Notes under the pieces: generated by a model
Database searches by the model: none
Told to the model about the DNA's origin: nothing
What the model saw: the letters and a program-made list of their open reading frames with translations, nothing else
Part shown: positions 49,164 to 61,051 of the stretch, one piece after another
Position numbering within the stretch: position 1 is the stretch's first letter
Layout: each line of letters begins with the position of its first letter
Position numbers and translations under genes: made by a program
Assembly: GCA_963921825.1 (NCBI GenBank)
Contig: OY997588.1
Span: 81,287,043 to 81,351,042, forward strand
Length of the DNA stretch: 64,000 nucleotides
Reading direction: 5' to 3'
Source of the DNA: Erodium maritimum
Lineage: Eukaryota > Streptophyta > Magnoliopsida > Geraniales > Geraniaceae

Positions 49164-49474
49164 AAATTGTCACGCCCCAAATCCGGTTTTGACAGGATTC
49201 GAGACGTGAAATGAAACAATGATAGAATAAATGTAAATAAAGTAACTTAACAATAAAATCTTCGAAATTAGTTCCAAATAACAACTCCGGTAAATATAAT
49301 TATGAGTCAAATGTTCATCACCAACACGTACGGAAAAACAAAGTTTGACACGAAAATGGGAAGTACGTCTAAATTACAAACAACCACCCGAACCAACAAT
49401 GAGCTCCCGAGCCCTGACACCACCTCTAAGCCTACTCATCAATGAAACCTATAAAACAGTAAAACAGGAGGGGG

Positions 49475-49488
49475 TGAGCTTAAGCTCA
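49475..49488 (-). other. LTR hairpin, E0 5' LTR (loop TTAA)
   Basis: TGAGC-TTAA-GCTCA. The stem is kept but the loop leaves the GNRA class in this old copy. Confidence 0.6.
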
Positions 49489-49752
49489 GTAGGAAAAAGT
49501 AGTAAAAGGGGAAATGACTCCCGTCCCGGTGTCAGAATAAATCGATAAATAATTCTTTATTAAAAGCTGAAAACGCAAATAGAAACTGACAAGAACACAT
49601 GATTTCGATAATAGCACCAAATTAAGTAAACAAACGGGTAGCAAGACATTATATCGCTAAGACCACTGCAGACGTTACTCAAACTCAATACCACATAACA
49701 TAAGGCAAGTACTCAGTACTCCGATCACCAAACTACTCAAATGATACATCAT

Positions 49753-50003
49753 ACCGGAATATATCCTCGGTCTAGATGTCTTCCCGGACACACAACATCG
49801 AGGTGAAACAAATACATCGTACTGGAATGCCCATAAGCCTAGATGTCTTCCCGGACACACAACATCAGGGTGAAACTCTACATCGTACCGGAATATCCAT
49901 CAGTCTAGATGTCTTCCCGGACACACAACATCGGGGTGAAACAACATACATCATACCAGAATACCCATCGGTACAGAAGTCTTCCCAGAAACACAGCATC
50001 GGG
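49753..50003. repeat. 66-67-bp tandem repeats in E0 LTR
   Basis: About four units marked by CTAGATGTCTTCCCGGACAC at 49772, 49839 and 49905, with a more diverged unit at 49972. Confidence 0.9.
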
Positions 50004-50240
50004 GAAAATCTCAATGCACACATACCAGACCGGCATACACCTCGGTCGGGTATCTTCCCGTCACTCGGGGTACAGGTCATAACATACAGTACCACACACA
50101 CCAAACTACATCGAACTCACCATAACAACGACTCTTATCGTCACAACTTACCAAGAACACTACATCGGTCTATCATTCACCCGATCATTTCACAAGACAA
50201 ACAATCATATCACATTCACCTCATTAATTCAACCAATCAT

Positions 50241-50245
50241 AACAC
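50241..50245. other. Target duplication aacac, left of E6
   Basis: aacac precedes the TGTTAGTC terminus and recurs at 58708-58712. Confidence 0.95.
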
Positions 50246-51934
50246 TGTTAGTCTTAGTGCCCGTAGTTCAATCCTAAATGTCCAAATGTATATATCATCG
50301 TTAGCAATAAAATTAAAGCGGCTTTATATTACTTATGTGTTGGAGTAATATATCGATGTGTGCTCTGATCTATGCCCACCATGCGAATAGAACCATAGAT
50401 CGAGATAGATCACACTCGATGGGTCCCTAGTCAACAAAGCTTCACTAGAAGCGACTAGTATGAAAGATGGCTCTTTATGGCTTACGTTCTGTTAGTCATT
50501 GGAATGAGATTCCGGAGTCTGATCATAGATATCATGTGGGACATGATATTGGACGACCCGCCCTGAATATGTGCCATAGATTAAGTCATGAACATATTCA
50601 GTGTTGTAGCTTGTCATGTATCCTTAGACCAAGGAGTCTTTGTGATCGCTATGTAGTCAACAACTGAGTTTGACCTGAGCCTAACGTTGTCCGTAACAGG
50701 GCTTCCATAACGGCCAGGATTGGCTTGGGGACGGGCTACATGAGTGACACGAAAGACGGCTAAGGGATTTATCCCTCATACTAAGGTATGGGAAAGATAT
50801 CGGTTCTCGGCCACTTGATCGAGAGTGACTGGAAGAATAGCATGGCCATGCACATGATACTGGGTATCATATCTTCAGTCATCTCACATATCAAGGAACG
50901 GTGATTGAGAATAATAAGGATGACGGCTCTATGCCTTATCTCAATCAGGATATCGGAGATAAAAGGATAATGACAGGGATGACGGAAAGGTTAGAATCGA
51001 CAGGGTCGATTCGTTATGCAGTGTCAGGCAATACTAAAGTCTCGTTAGTTGCCACTTAAATAGGATCAAGTAAAATGGCATTTTACGTTGATCTATTGAC
51101 ATGCATAAACCTAAGGGTCACACCGGAGGATGAAACTCATTGACACATTTATGGAGAATGGCCAAAAGGGAGTTGTCTCGGGACATGACCAAAACTGGGT
51201 TTTGGGTCATGTGCCCGTAAGTGAATAGGACTTCACAGATCGAGACAAGGCTTGGAGTCTTGGGATTGATCGCGTCGGATAATGTTGGACATTTCCGGTA
51301 TGGAAGGCATGGAGGCGATGAGCGAATCACGGGACCTCGTTAGAAATGGCCACGGGCCATGTTCCAAGAGGCCCATGAAAGGCCCATGCAACCAAGGCCC
51401 ATGGAACTAATTAATCAAGTCTTGATTAATTAGTACTAAGTAAGCAAGACAAGGATTAAGGTGTTGGTGATTCACCACCTAACCCAATCTTGTCTTGCCA
51501 TACTTTGTCCTATTTACACCTTACTTGACACCATACTTGTCCCATGCCTTTAGTTGGACAAGTATGGGTTTTGTTATGTTTAAGTCATCTTTTTTCAACA
51601 TAACAAACACAAGACAAGAATAGGAAACACATTTTCTCTCCCTCTTCCATGGCCATTTCGGGTTTGGCTAGTTTCCACCTCCATGTTTGTGTTCTTGAGT
51701 CCTCCAAGAGAAGAACTACGTGGCTTTGATTCCCATGTGGATACGTAGGCGTCTTGGAGACTCAAGCCAATCATTCGTTAACCGGTGTTCTTGTTTTGGT
51801 AAGAACTAGTGCTGAAAATTTTCTCTTGTTAATCCATTCTTTGTTAGTTGTTTCATGGTTCTAATTGTCTCTTGGTTTTCATTGATTTTCCGCTGCGAGT
51901 TGGTTCATCTCCAACCCTACCTAGAGACCCAACA
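50246..51934 (+). repeat. E6 5' LTR (1689 bp)
   Basis: TGTTAGTC to CCCAACA. It contains the 29-bp palindrome at 51406-51434. Confidence 0.95.
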
Positions 51935-51935
51935 G

Positions 51936-51947
51936 TGGTATCAGAGC
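51936..51947 (+). other. E6 primer binding site (initiator Met tRNA)
   Basis: TGGTATCAGAGC one base after the LTR. Confidence 0.93.
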
Positions 51948-53489
51948 CGTGCTACCTCCGGGATTCACAAGACGGTGTTCAAAGTTTCGGTTTTGCTTGA
52001 AAGTTTCGTTTTTGGCATGTTGTTTTGCTAAATTGATTGATAACATGTTTTAAATTATTGTTTATGGATTTAATGCATGTAAAATGAATTTTGAAAATTA
52101 TTTCAAATCTGGAAATTTTGAAAAAAGTTTGATTTTTCGGGTCTCGGGAGCGGGACTCTCGGGGAGCCGAAACCGAGACCGAACGGGGCTCCGTTGGACG
52201 GAGCTAGGCCAAGCATGACCATTGGATGGTTGATATGCCAAGGCTAAACCGTTTTGTTAGTTATGACGAGTTTGGAACCGTCATGACGAACTCGAAGATC
52301 AAATGTTCAAAAGTTTCATTTTTGAACGGTTTCGATAAACCGAGCATCAAAAAATTTCGAAACTTGGCTATTAATTAAAACCGGAAAATCACATGATGTT
52401 TGATAACATGCTTGTTTGATAACACGATGTGTGATGTGATGTTGGCATGGTGTACATAATAGCCCCGAGCTCAATTTAATTATTTATCGCTTTTCACGGC
52501 CTACGAGCCGTTAGTGTTAGCGTGTAATTATTCTTTCAAGGTGTGGTCGTCGAACCACTTGTTTGTAATATTTATTTATTCCCGACCTGCGAGTCGTGTA
52601 TTAAATTGTAATATTTTACTCAAGATGAAGAAAGGGCGAAAAGGTCATTTGGTGGCTTTTCGGGTGTTGGCATCGGCTTGGAGTCGGTGGAGCTCAAGAA
52701 GCTAGTGGGAGTTAGTTTAGGGGGCTATTATGTGCACATTTATCGCTTTATGCTTGGTTTAGTTTATGCATGATTAATTCTATGTGTTTTAGAATTGCAT
52801 GCTTAACTTTATTTACCGAGCATATCACCTCACATGCAAAGATAAAATTGGACTTTTAATCCTTGTGTGTGAACCCTTAGAACCGTCATTGCATTGGATG
52901 TAGTTGACGGGTTCAAAGGAAGAATTACATTGGATGTAATTTGAGGCATCATTGCATTTGGAATGTAGTTGATGTGCTCGTCGCATCTAGGATGTGCCAA
53001 AGTTTTGAACACAACTGGACAAGTAAAAGCGGGTCATGTCCGATACCTCCCAATCATCAACACCTTACTACCTCCCCGTCCTATGGTTGTCGTGCGCATT
53101 AGCGGAGCATCCATGGGGAAGCGGGGTAGTAGGTTTGGACGACATATGTGGGTGTCGTGCGCATTAGCGGAGCACCTACATAGTGACGAGCCATAGTTGA
53201 AAATTGGTGGACCCGACTACGATTCTCGGCCTGAGGTTGAGCTAGGGTAACAGATAGGGTAAGTCGTGTACATAAGTACATACCCTAGCCAAGAGTCACA
53301 TTGGATGTGATTGGATGGAGTCCTACCTACATAGCTCGATTAAGTGGTGAGCATTAGTTCAGCTTAATCGAGTGAATCAAGGATCTTGGTTTCAGATTCT
53401 AAAGGTTTAGAATTGATTGTTGGTGTTTAAGCTTGATCTTCATAAAATTTATTCAGTTTACTGATTGAATTTTATCTGTTGTAGATCAA
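51948..53489 (+). other. E6 long untranslated leader
   Basis: About 1.54 kb, matching the E3 leader. The direct repeats near 53090-53180 and the hairpins at 52496-52511, 52543-52558 and 52583-52596 are all present. No coding signal was recognised. Confidence 0.75.
52496..52596 (+). other. Hairpin triplet in E6 leader
   Basis: ACGGC-CTACGA-GCCGT, GTGGT-CGTCGA-ACCAC and CGAC-CTGCGA-GTCG. The first loop differs at one base from E3 and E7 while its stem is unchanged. Confidence 0.55.
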
Positions 53490-56400
53490 ATGGCAAATTC
53501 AGCGAACATTAATAGTTTGTCATTAAAAACCATTCTTGACAGGGTCAAGCTAAATGGGACAAACTATTTGGACTGGTACAGAATTTTGAGGATAGTCCTC
53601 AAGTCTGAACGCAAAGAATATGTCCTTGACAAGGCTGTCTCTAAGACCATATCAGAGTTACATGAAGTGTCATCAGCTGCTGAGAAGAATATCTCAGGGA
53701 TCTTGGATCCAAGGATATTCTGATGGTCAACAAGGGAATTGGAAGTGGCAAGGGCTGGGCCCATGCGCACTTGGCAGGAAAGATGAGACACCTGAGAATG
53801 TCTGCTTCTACTGCCAACAGCCTGGTCATTGGAACCGGGATTACAGGAAGTTCACGGCTGATCTGAAGAAGGGCAGTGGGACTGCGCCTTCATCAAATAG
53901 CGTGGATGATCTGAAGAAGGGCAGTAGGACTGCGCCTTCATCAGGAAACCTGGATGATCTAAGGAAGGGCGGTGGGACCGTGCCTTCATCCGGTATTAAA
54001 TCTATAGAGCTACATCTCTCTACTTCCAAAGATTCATGGGTATTAGATACCAGGATTGAATCTCACACATGCACTTATATATGGTGGCTGAAAGTAGGAG
54101 AGGTTTGGAAAGCACGAAGTGGACCTCAGAGTTGTGGCAACTGCTGTAGGATCCATGAGTCTTGCTTTGCCAAGAGGCCTTGTCTTAGTATTGTATAATT
54201 TATATTGCATACCTACTTTTAGTAGGAATATTATATCTGTATCCGTGTTTGACAAGGAAGGATATAATGTTAATATTGGAAATGGAGTTTTCAATGTTCT
54301 ATGCAATGATATGTTTTATACCAGTACTGACATGGTTGGAGGATTGTACATATTAGATATGGGTAACAATGCCTCAAGTTCTATATATTCCGTTAATACC
54401 AAGAGGTCTAAATCCAACGATTTAAACCTAACTCTGTTATGGTACTGTCATTTGGGTCGCATAAACAAGAAGCGCCTATCAGCACTTCAGAAGTGCGGGC
54501 TTTCAGGTTCATTCGAATTCCATTCGATCGATAGGTGCAAGGTTTGTTTGATGGGCAAAATGACTAAAGTGCCCTTTATCGATCGCGATGAAAGGGCGGG
54601 TGAATTATTGGGGCTGATACACTCGAATGTGTGTAGACCAATAAGTTCACTTGCCAGGAGGGGTTTTATCTACTTTATCACATTTACTGATGATTACAGT
54701 AAATATGGTTATGTCTATTCGGTGAGACATAAGTCTGAAACTTTTGATAAATTCAAAGAGTTTAAGACTATAGTAGAAAACCAGCTCGACAAAGGTATTA
54801 AGGCACTTCGATTGGATCGAGGTGGAAAATACTTGACCACAGAGTTATTAGATCATCTAAAAGAGAATGGGATCCTTTTGGAATGGACTCCTCCTAGGTC
54901 ACTGTAGTTGAAAGGTGTAGCCAAACGGAGAAATCGGACATTGTTAGACAATGGTCTGTTCCATGATTAGTTGGACTGATCTCCCAATCTCTTTTAGGGG
55001 TTTTGCTCTAGAGACGACCGCATTCATAGTGAATCGGGCTTCGACGAATGGTGTGGAAGGGACACCATTTTAAAAATGGTACGGGATGATGCCCGCTTTG
55101 TCCTTCCTAAAGATTTGTGGTTGCGAGGCTTATGTGAAACATTAGGTTTCGACTAAGCTCGAACCAAGATCTGAGATATGCACCTTCGTGTGGTATCCCA
55201 AAGCAACAAGGGGATACTATTTCTACAATCCCAGTGAGAACATGGTGTTCGTCGCTTGGGGTGGGGTCTTTATGGAAAAGAAGTTTTGTTTCCAAAGACG
55301 TCATTGGGAGGACTGTGCATCTCGAAGAAATTCAGGATGGTACAGATCTGTCTAAACCAATTGGCAACCCAGTAGAAAGGAGCCAGAGATTGTCGTAGAG
55401 TAAGAACCAATTCCTGTTACAATTCCGGAAGGTCCAAGGCGATTTGAAAGGATCAATCTTCCACCTCCAAGATATGGTATCCGGAGGTGACAATGAAGTC
55501 ATGGTGGATCACGATGATCCAGCCACCTTTCAGGAAGTCGTGGATGGGCCCAACTCCGAGTTATGGCTGGGAGCCATGAGGGAGGAAATGCAATCCATGT
55601 CGGACAACCGAGTCTGGGAACCGGTTGATCCCATCAATGGTGTGAGGACCATAGGATGCAAATGGATCTTCAAGGTGAAGATGGACATGGACGGCAACCC
55701 TCTGACCTACAAAGCTCAACTGGTGGCGAAAGGTTATAGGCAGATCCAATGGATTGACTATGAGGAAACCTTCTCCTTAGTGGCTATGGTCAAAATCGAT
55801 CCAAATTCTTCTTGACATAACTGCGTATCATAATTACGAGATATGGCAAGTGGATGTCAAAACCGCTTTCCTAAATGGAAATTTGACTGAGTACGTTTGT
55901 ATGTCTCGGCCCAAAGGTTTTGACGATCCGAAGAATAAAGGAAAGATTTATAAGTTGTTGAAATCCATTTATGGATTGAAACGAACTTCTCGGAGTTGGA
56001 TCCTTCGTTTTGATGAAGATGTAATTGGATTTGGCTTAATCAAGAACGAGGATGAATCTTGCGTTTATAAGAAGGCTAGTGGGAGCAATATTACCTTTCT
56101 GGTTCTCATTGAAAACGACATCCCAACCTTGCACGAGACTAAAGCTTGGTTGAGGAAGTGTTTTTCAATAAAGGACTTAGGTGATGCTTCTCATATCTTA
56201 AGGATTAAGATATGTAGAGATCGCACCAAGAGGGTCTTGGATTTAAGTCAGGGAACCTATGTGAACAAGGCATTGAGTAGGTTCTTAATGCTCGATTCAA
56301 AGAAAGGACTCTTACCCACTAGTCATGGCATTCATCTCAGCAAGACTCAGTGTCCTAAGACACCTGATGAGCTGAAAAGGATGATGAGAATCCTATGCGC

Positions 56401-57003
56401 CTAGGGGCAGGATCGATCATATATGCCATGACATGTATGAGACCAGACGTCTCGTAAGCCTTATGTTGTACCAGTAGACATCATTCTAACCCGGGGGAAA
56501 GATGATGCTGAACTAGTCGTCGAAGGATGAGTAGACGCTAGTTTTCCAAGACAAATCCAGATGACTTTAGAAGTCAATCAGGATATGTGTTTACGCTGAA
56601 GGGCAGAGCTTTAGCTGGGAAAGCGTAAAGCAAGATACCATTGCCGAATCTACGACAGAGGCCAAGTACATGGATGCTGCAGAGGCAGCTAAGGAGGCTA
56701 TGTGGATTTGGAAATTCATGGCAGGGCTGGGTGTAATTAAAAACCCATCCAGTCCGGTGAATCCATTTTGCGACAACACAAGGGCCATTGCGCAAGCTAA
56801 AAGCCTAGATCGCTTAACAAATCCAAACATGTACTGCGGCGTATCCACCTCATCAGATAAATACTGAACTGAGGTGAAGTGAAGATAACCGATATTGCAA
56901 CAGATGATAACATAGCCAACCCTTTGACTAAGGCAGTGTCACTGCCTGAACACGTTAGACATGTAAAGTCGATGGGGACATATTGGAGTTTAGATTGGAA
57001 CTA
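53490..57003 (+). pseudogene. E6 gag-pol remnants
   Basis: Gag starts at 53490 (MANSANINSLSLKTIL). A CCHC-type knuckle CFYCQQPGHWNRDY lies near 53800 and protease-like sequence near 54030. Integrase is best seen in the open stretch 54119-54907 (HLGRINKKRLSAL, FITFTDDYSKYGYVYS). RT is in 55444-55815 and 55850-56404 (GCKWIFKVKMD, DVKTAFLNGNL). RNase H is near 56670-56870 (AMWIWKF, FCDNTRAI). The order is that of copia. The frame has about six or more breaks and cannot give a full polyprotein. Confidence 0.88.
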
Positions 57004-57018
57004 GGGCAAGTGGGAGAT
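57004..57018 (+). other. E6 polypurine tract
   Basis: GGGCAAGTGGGAGAT, directly before the 3' LTR. Confidence 0.87.
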
Positions 57019-58707
57019 TGTTAGTCTTAGTGCCCGTAGTTCAATCCTAAATGTCCAAATGTATATATCATCGTTAGCAATAAAATTAAAGCGGCTTTAT
57101 ATTACTTATGTGTTGGAGTAATATATCGATGTGTGCTCTGATCTATGCCCACCATGCGAATAGAACCATAGATCGAGATAGATCACACTCGATGGGTCCC
57201 TAGTCAACAAAGCTTCACTAGAAGCGACTAGTATGAAAGATGGCTCTTTATGGCTTACGTTCTGTTAGTCATTGGAATGAGATTCCGGAGTCTGATCATA
57301 GATATCATGTGGGACATGATATTGGACGACCCGCCCTGAATATGTGCCATAGATTAAGTCATGAACATATTCAGTGTTGTAGCTTGTCATGTATCCTTAG
57401 ACCAAGGAGTCTTTGTGATCGCTATGTAGTCAACAACTGAGTTTGACCTGAGCCTAACGTTGTCCGTAACAGGGCTTCCATAACGGCCAGGATTGGCTTG
57501 GGGACGGGCTACATGAGTGACACGAAAGACGGCTAAGGGATTTATCCCTCATACTAAGGTATGGGAAAGATATCGGTTCTCGGCCACTTGATCGAGAGTG
57601 ACTGGAAGAATAGCATGGCCATGCACATGATACTGGGTATCATATCTTCAGTCATCTCACATATCAAGGAACGGTGATTGAGAATAATAAGGATGACGGC
57701 TCTATGCCTTATCTCAATCAGGATATCGGAGATAAAAGGATAATGACAGGGATGACGGAAAGGTTAGAATCGACAGGGTCGATTCGTTATGCAGTGTCAG
57801 GCAATACTAAAGTCTCGTTAGTTGCCACTTAAATAGGATCAAGTAAAATGGGATTTTACGTTGATCTATTGACATGCATAAACCTAAGGGTCACACCGGA
57901 GGATGAAACTCATTGACACATTTATGGAGAATGGCCAAAAGGGAGTTGTCTCGGGACATGACCAAAACTGGGTTTTGGGTCATGTGCCCGTAAGTGAATA
58001 GGACTTCACAGATCGAGACAAGGCTTGGAGTCTTGGGATTGATCGCGTCGGATAATGTTGGACATTTCCGGTATGGAAGGCATGGAGGCGATGAGCGAAT
58101 CACGGGACCTCGTTAGAAATGGCCACGGGCCATGTTCCAAGAGGCCCATGAAAGGCCCATGCAACCAAGGCCCATGGAACTAATTAATCAAGTCTTGATT
58201 AATTAGTACTAAGTAAGCAAGACAAGGATTAAGGTGTTGGTGATTCACCACCTAACCCAATCTTGTCTTGCCATACTTTGTCCTATTTACACCTTACTTG
58301 ACACCATACTTGTCCCATGCCTTTAGTTGGACAAGTATGGGTTTTGTTATGTTTAAGTCATCTTTTTTCAACATAACAAACACAAGACAAGAATAGGAAA
58401 CACATTTTCTCTCCCTCTTCCATGGCCATTTCGGGTTTGGCTAGTTTCCACCTCCATGTTTGTGTTCTTGAGTCCTCCAAGAGAAGAACTACGTGGCTTT
58501 GATTCCCATGTGGATACGTAGGCGTCTTGGAGACTCAAGCCAATCATTCGTTAACCGGTGTTCTTGTTTTGGTAAGAACTAGTGCTGAAAATTTTCTCTT
58601 GTTAATCCATTCTTTGTTAGTTGTTTCATGGTTCTAATTGTCTCTTGGTTTTCATTGATTTTCCGCTGCGAGTTGGTTCATCTCCAACCCTACCTAGAGA
58701 CCCAACA
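57019..58707 (+). repeat. E6 3' LTR (1689 bp)
   Basis: Same length as the 5' LTR; about one mismatch by eye. Confidence 0.95.
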
Positions 58708-59339
58708 AACACAAGACAAGCATTCGTATCGCATACATCGTAATTCACATGGTATAATAAGATTCTAGACTTAACTACGAGTGTAACATGCATTGACAGT
58801 AAGGACGAACAACCATCATCAATTCAAGCAATCACGCAATCCTAAGGCTCGACATGGCCATTCTACGAGAACGACAATTTCCCAATAAATGAAAGCGGTT
58901 AAACTAGTGAATCACATCCTATATGCATACTAAGACTCTTCCGGTTATTATCGTAATTGAAAGCGGTTATTCTAGTGAATCAAATCCTATATGCAAACTA
59001 GGACCGTTCCGGTTATTATTATCCTATAGGCATACTATTAGCATTCTTTAAATTAAGAGTGGAGCTTACTACTCTTCCCTACCTCGATAGCAATCCAATC
59101 CTAGTAGCTGACGACCTGGCTAGCTTCCTCCTCGTCCTCTCACGTGGTCCAAAGGCCTCCTCCTCCGTCAAGCTCGGGTCCAAGGTCTTGGATCACAAAT
59201 AAACACTCGAATCAAGAGTAATTCACCAAGGTTTAAAGAGGAAAACGTTCCCAATTTATCCCCAAAGGACTCGGTTATAGATAATTGTCCCAATTACTCG
59301 AAATCCGACAAAATGGGCCCAAAAGGCCCAACACATGTC

Positions 59340-59509
59340 TGTCACGGTTCTGATCACGGAGCCTTGACGGGCTCCGTAACGGATTTGGTCACGGATCCGT
59401 TGGCTACGCCGTCACGGTTCTCCTCACGGAGCCGTGACTGACGCCGTCACGGTCTCCTTCACGGAGCCGTGACGTCTCCCGTCACGGTGCCCGTAACGGA
59501 TCCGTGATG
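59340..59509 (-). repeat. TCACGG palindrome array in E0 5' LTR
   Basis: Longer and more diverged than in E1, E2 and E4, but with the same alternating half-sites; several centres read GGAGCC rather than GGATCC. Confidence 0.65.
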
Positions 59510-60416
59510 GGTCTGGCATTGTTCACCATCTTCTTCCTCCAGCTTCGGTTTTACACGAAATTACCCCCAAAACTTCCATTGATGACCTCCCAATGCTCCA
59601 AAACATACCCTAAAACATCTATAGTTCAACACCCATCATGGGTCTTCATCAAAAACACAACAATCCATTTTAAATCCATCATCAAACCTCATTTTCTCTC
59701 CAAAAATCATCATCCAACACCCAAAACTCAAAAACCCAACCAAGTTCATCATTTTTCCTCAAAACCCATGAATCAAAATCCAGAAAAACGAAAAGGGAGT
59801 AGATATTCACCTTGGTAATGAAGAATAGATGAAGAAAATGAGATTTGGGAGGTGATTTGAGGTAGAAATGGGGAAAAAGTCTTCTATTTTCCTTTGCTTC
59901 TCCTTCAAGCTTCCATGGGAGCTCCTTCTCTCTCTCTCCCTTGGTAATTTTGGCCGACCCTCTCAAAATGGGCTGAAATGCTCACCTAAGGTCCCCTTTA
60001 ACCTAATAGTGTAGTGACCCAATTGCCCTTAATGCCCAAAAGCCTCTCAAGACCAAAATCAATGGCATAGGTGTATTTTTGTCCTTGTTTCTTCTCACCC
60101 AAGCCACTATGGACATGTGGCCATAGTGGGGACCATTTCAAACCGCAATTAAATCTCAGCACCTTTAATTAATTAGTTTTAGTCCTTAAATAAGCGGAGT
60201 TTGACCCGAGTTTGACCGGTAGTTTACTTTTCCACAATTACAGTTATTTGAAAGGAAACGACCCAATTAAGCTACCCGTAACGACGGCTAAGCTTTTTGG
60301 GCCCCGGAAAGGTCCCGAATGACTCCCGGAGTCATCGGCTGACTTTTCCAGCAAAAAAATCAACTTTCGCCAGAATTCGTCGGTTCGACCGGGAACGACC
60401 GGAGGCGGTTCTTACA

Positions 60417-60781
60417 ATTTCAATCTCCTGAAAAGCATCAATTTAAGCTCATGCTCTACAGTAGAGCTACTGTAGCATATACAACATCATTCAACATTCG
60501 TCATCAAGATCTTCAAGCTACAGTTCCTAATGAAGAACCTTTGAAGTTCAACAATGATCTTCATCTGAGCTGGGAGTTTTACCTTCGGTGTAGTGTCCAA
60601 GGTGATCTACTATAGATCATCGGAGCACCGTTGCTGCACCTCTATTCTCTACTCTTTCTGTGGATTCTTAACACTAGTTCAACTTGAAGATTACATGGTG
60701 CGGATCTATCTTTGTCACTGCATTTCTTCAACTGGTCTATGCAACAAAAAGTTTCTCTGATTTTATAGCCACTATATTCTC
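60417..60781 (+). other. Unassigned flank right of E0
   Basis: No LTR, tandem repeat or long open frame. A small inverted repeat (CTACAGTAG / CTACTGTAG, two-base spacer) lies near 60456-60475. This may be the 5' untranslated part of the element or gene that carries the RRM frame downstream. Confidence 0.5.
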
Positions 60782-61051
60782 ATGGAAGGACCTTCTGGAG
60801 CTGTTCTCTCAGTCCAAGAACAGAGTGGATCACTAGAGACTCAACATGGAAGGTACTATAAACCTCATGTTTCTGACCAGCCCCCCACTATAATCATAAT
60901 CCCCCTTAGAAAAGGTATCAAAAACTTGGAAGAAAGAAAAGAGCTCACTCTATCTCCTCATCAGACAAGGCACAACAATATTCACCAGGAGGAAAAACCA
61001 AATGGTTATATGGTCAGAAAATGTTATATGATAAGTAATTCCAACCTTTGA
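60782..61051 (+). pseudogene. Unrecognised 89-residue frame upstream of the RRM frame
   Basis: Starts at an ATG (MEGPSGAVLSVQEQSG) and ends 13 bases after the next frame opens at 61039. I recognise no family. The sequence is hydrophilic, with a short hydrophobic stretch (TIIIIPL). It overlaps the RRM frame in a different phase, so it may be the N-terminal part of the same gene separated by a frameshift near 61040, or a separate small frame. A spliced host gene is a third possibility; CTGACACAG near 61055-61063 could be an acceptor, but this is weak. Confidence 0.35.

Larger units (their letters stand above)
50246..58707 (+). mobile_element. E6: Ty1/copia element in the E0 5' LTR
   Basis: 8462 bp, LTRs of 1689 bp at 50246-51934 and 57019-58707, primer site, long leader, gag-pol remnants, polypurine tract, and an aacac duplication. 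Only about one difference between the LTRs was seen by eye, so insertion is very recent (within some tens of thousands of years at the rate assumed). It is the same family as E3 and, like E3, broken in about six or more places. Confidence 0.95.
1..60416 (-). mobile_element. E0: Ty3/gypsy Tekay-type chromovirus, oldest scaffold element, 3' side beyond the left edge
   Basis: Pieces of one minus-strand element are spread over the whole window. They are pol (1-1047, then 30562-31782), gag (31783-32333, 44110-44190, 47394-48136), leader with primer site (48137-49167) and 5' LTR (49168-60416). They are separated by E1, E4, E5 and E6, each flanked by a perfect 5-bp target duplication. Removing those insertions leaves the parts in the normal order LTR, leader, gag, protease, RT, RNase H, chromodomain. 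The 3' LTR lies left of the window, so the element's own target duplication and LTR divergence cannot be checked. It is broken, with many breaks, and must be older than its four guests. The Tekay assignment rests on a chromodomain and a gag of the MARTY-start type shared with the other elements here. Confidence 0.9.
49168..60416 (-). repeat. E0 5' LTR, split by E6 (about 2.78 kb without it)
   Basis: It runs from TGTCACGCCCC at 49168 to GGTTCTTACA at 60416. On the minus strand it starts TGTAAGAACCGCC like E1, so E0 and E1 share an LTR type. E6 and one aacac copy account for 50246-58712. It carries a 67-bp tandem array, the hairpin at 49475-49488 and the palindrome array at 59340-59509. Confidence 0.9.
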
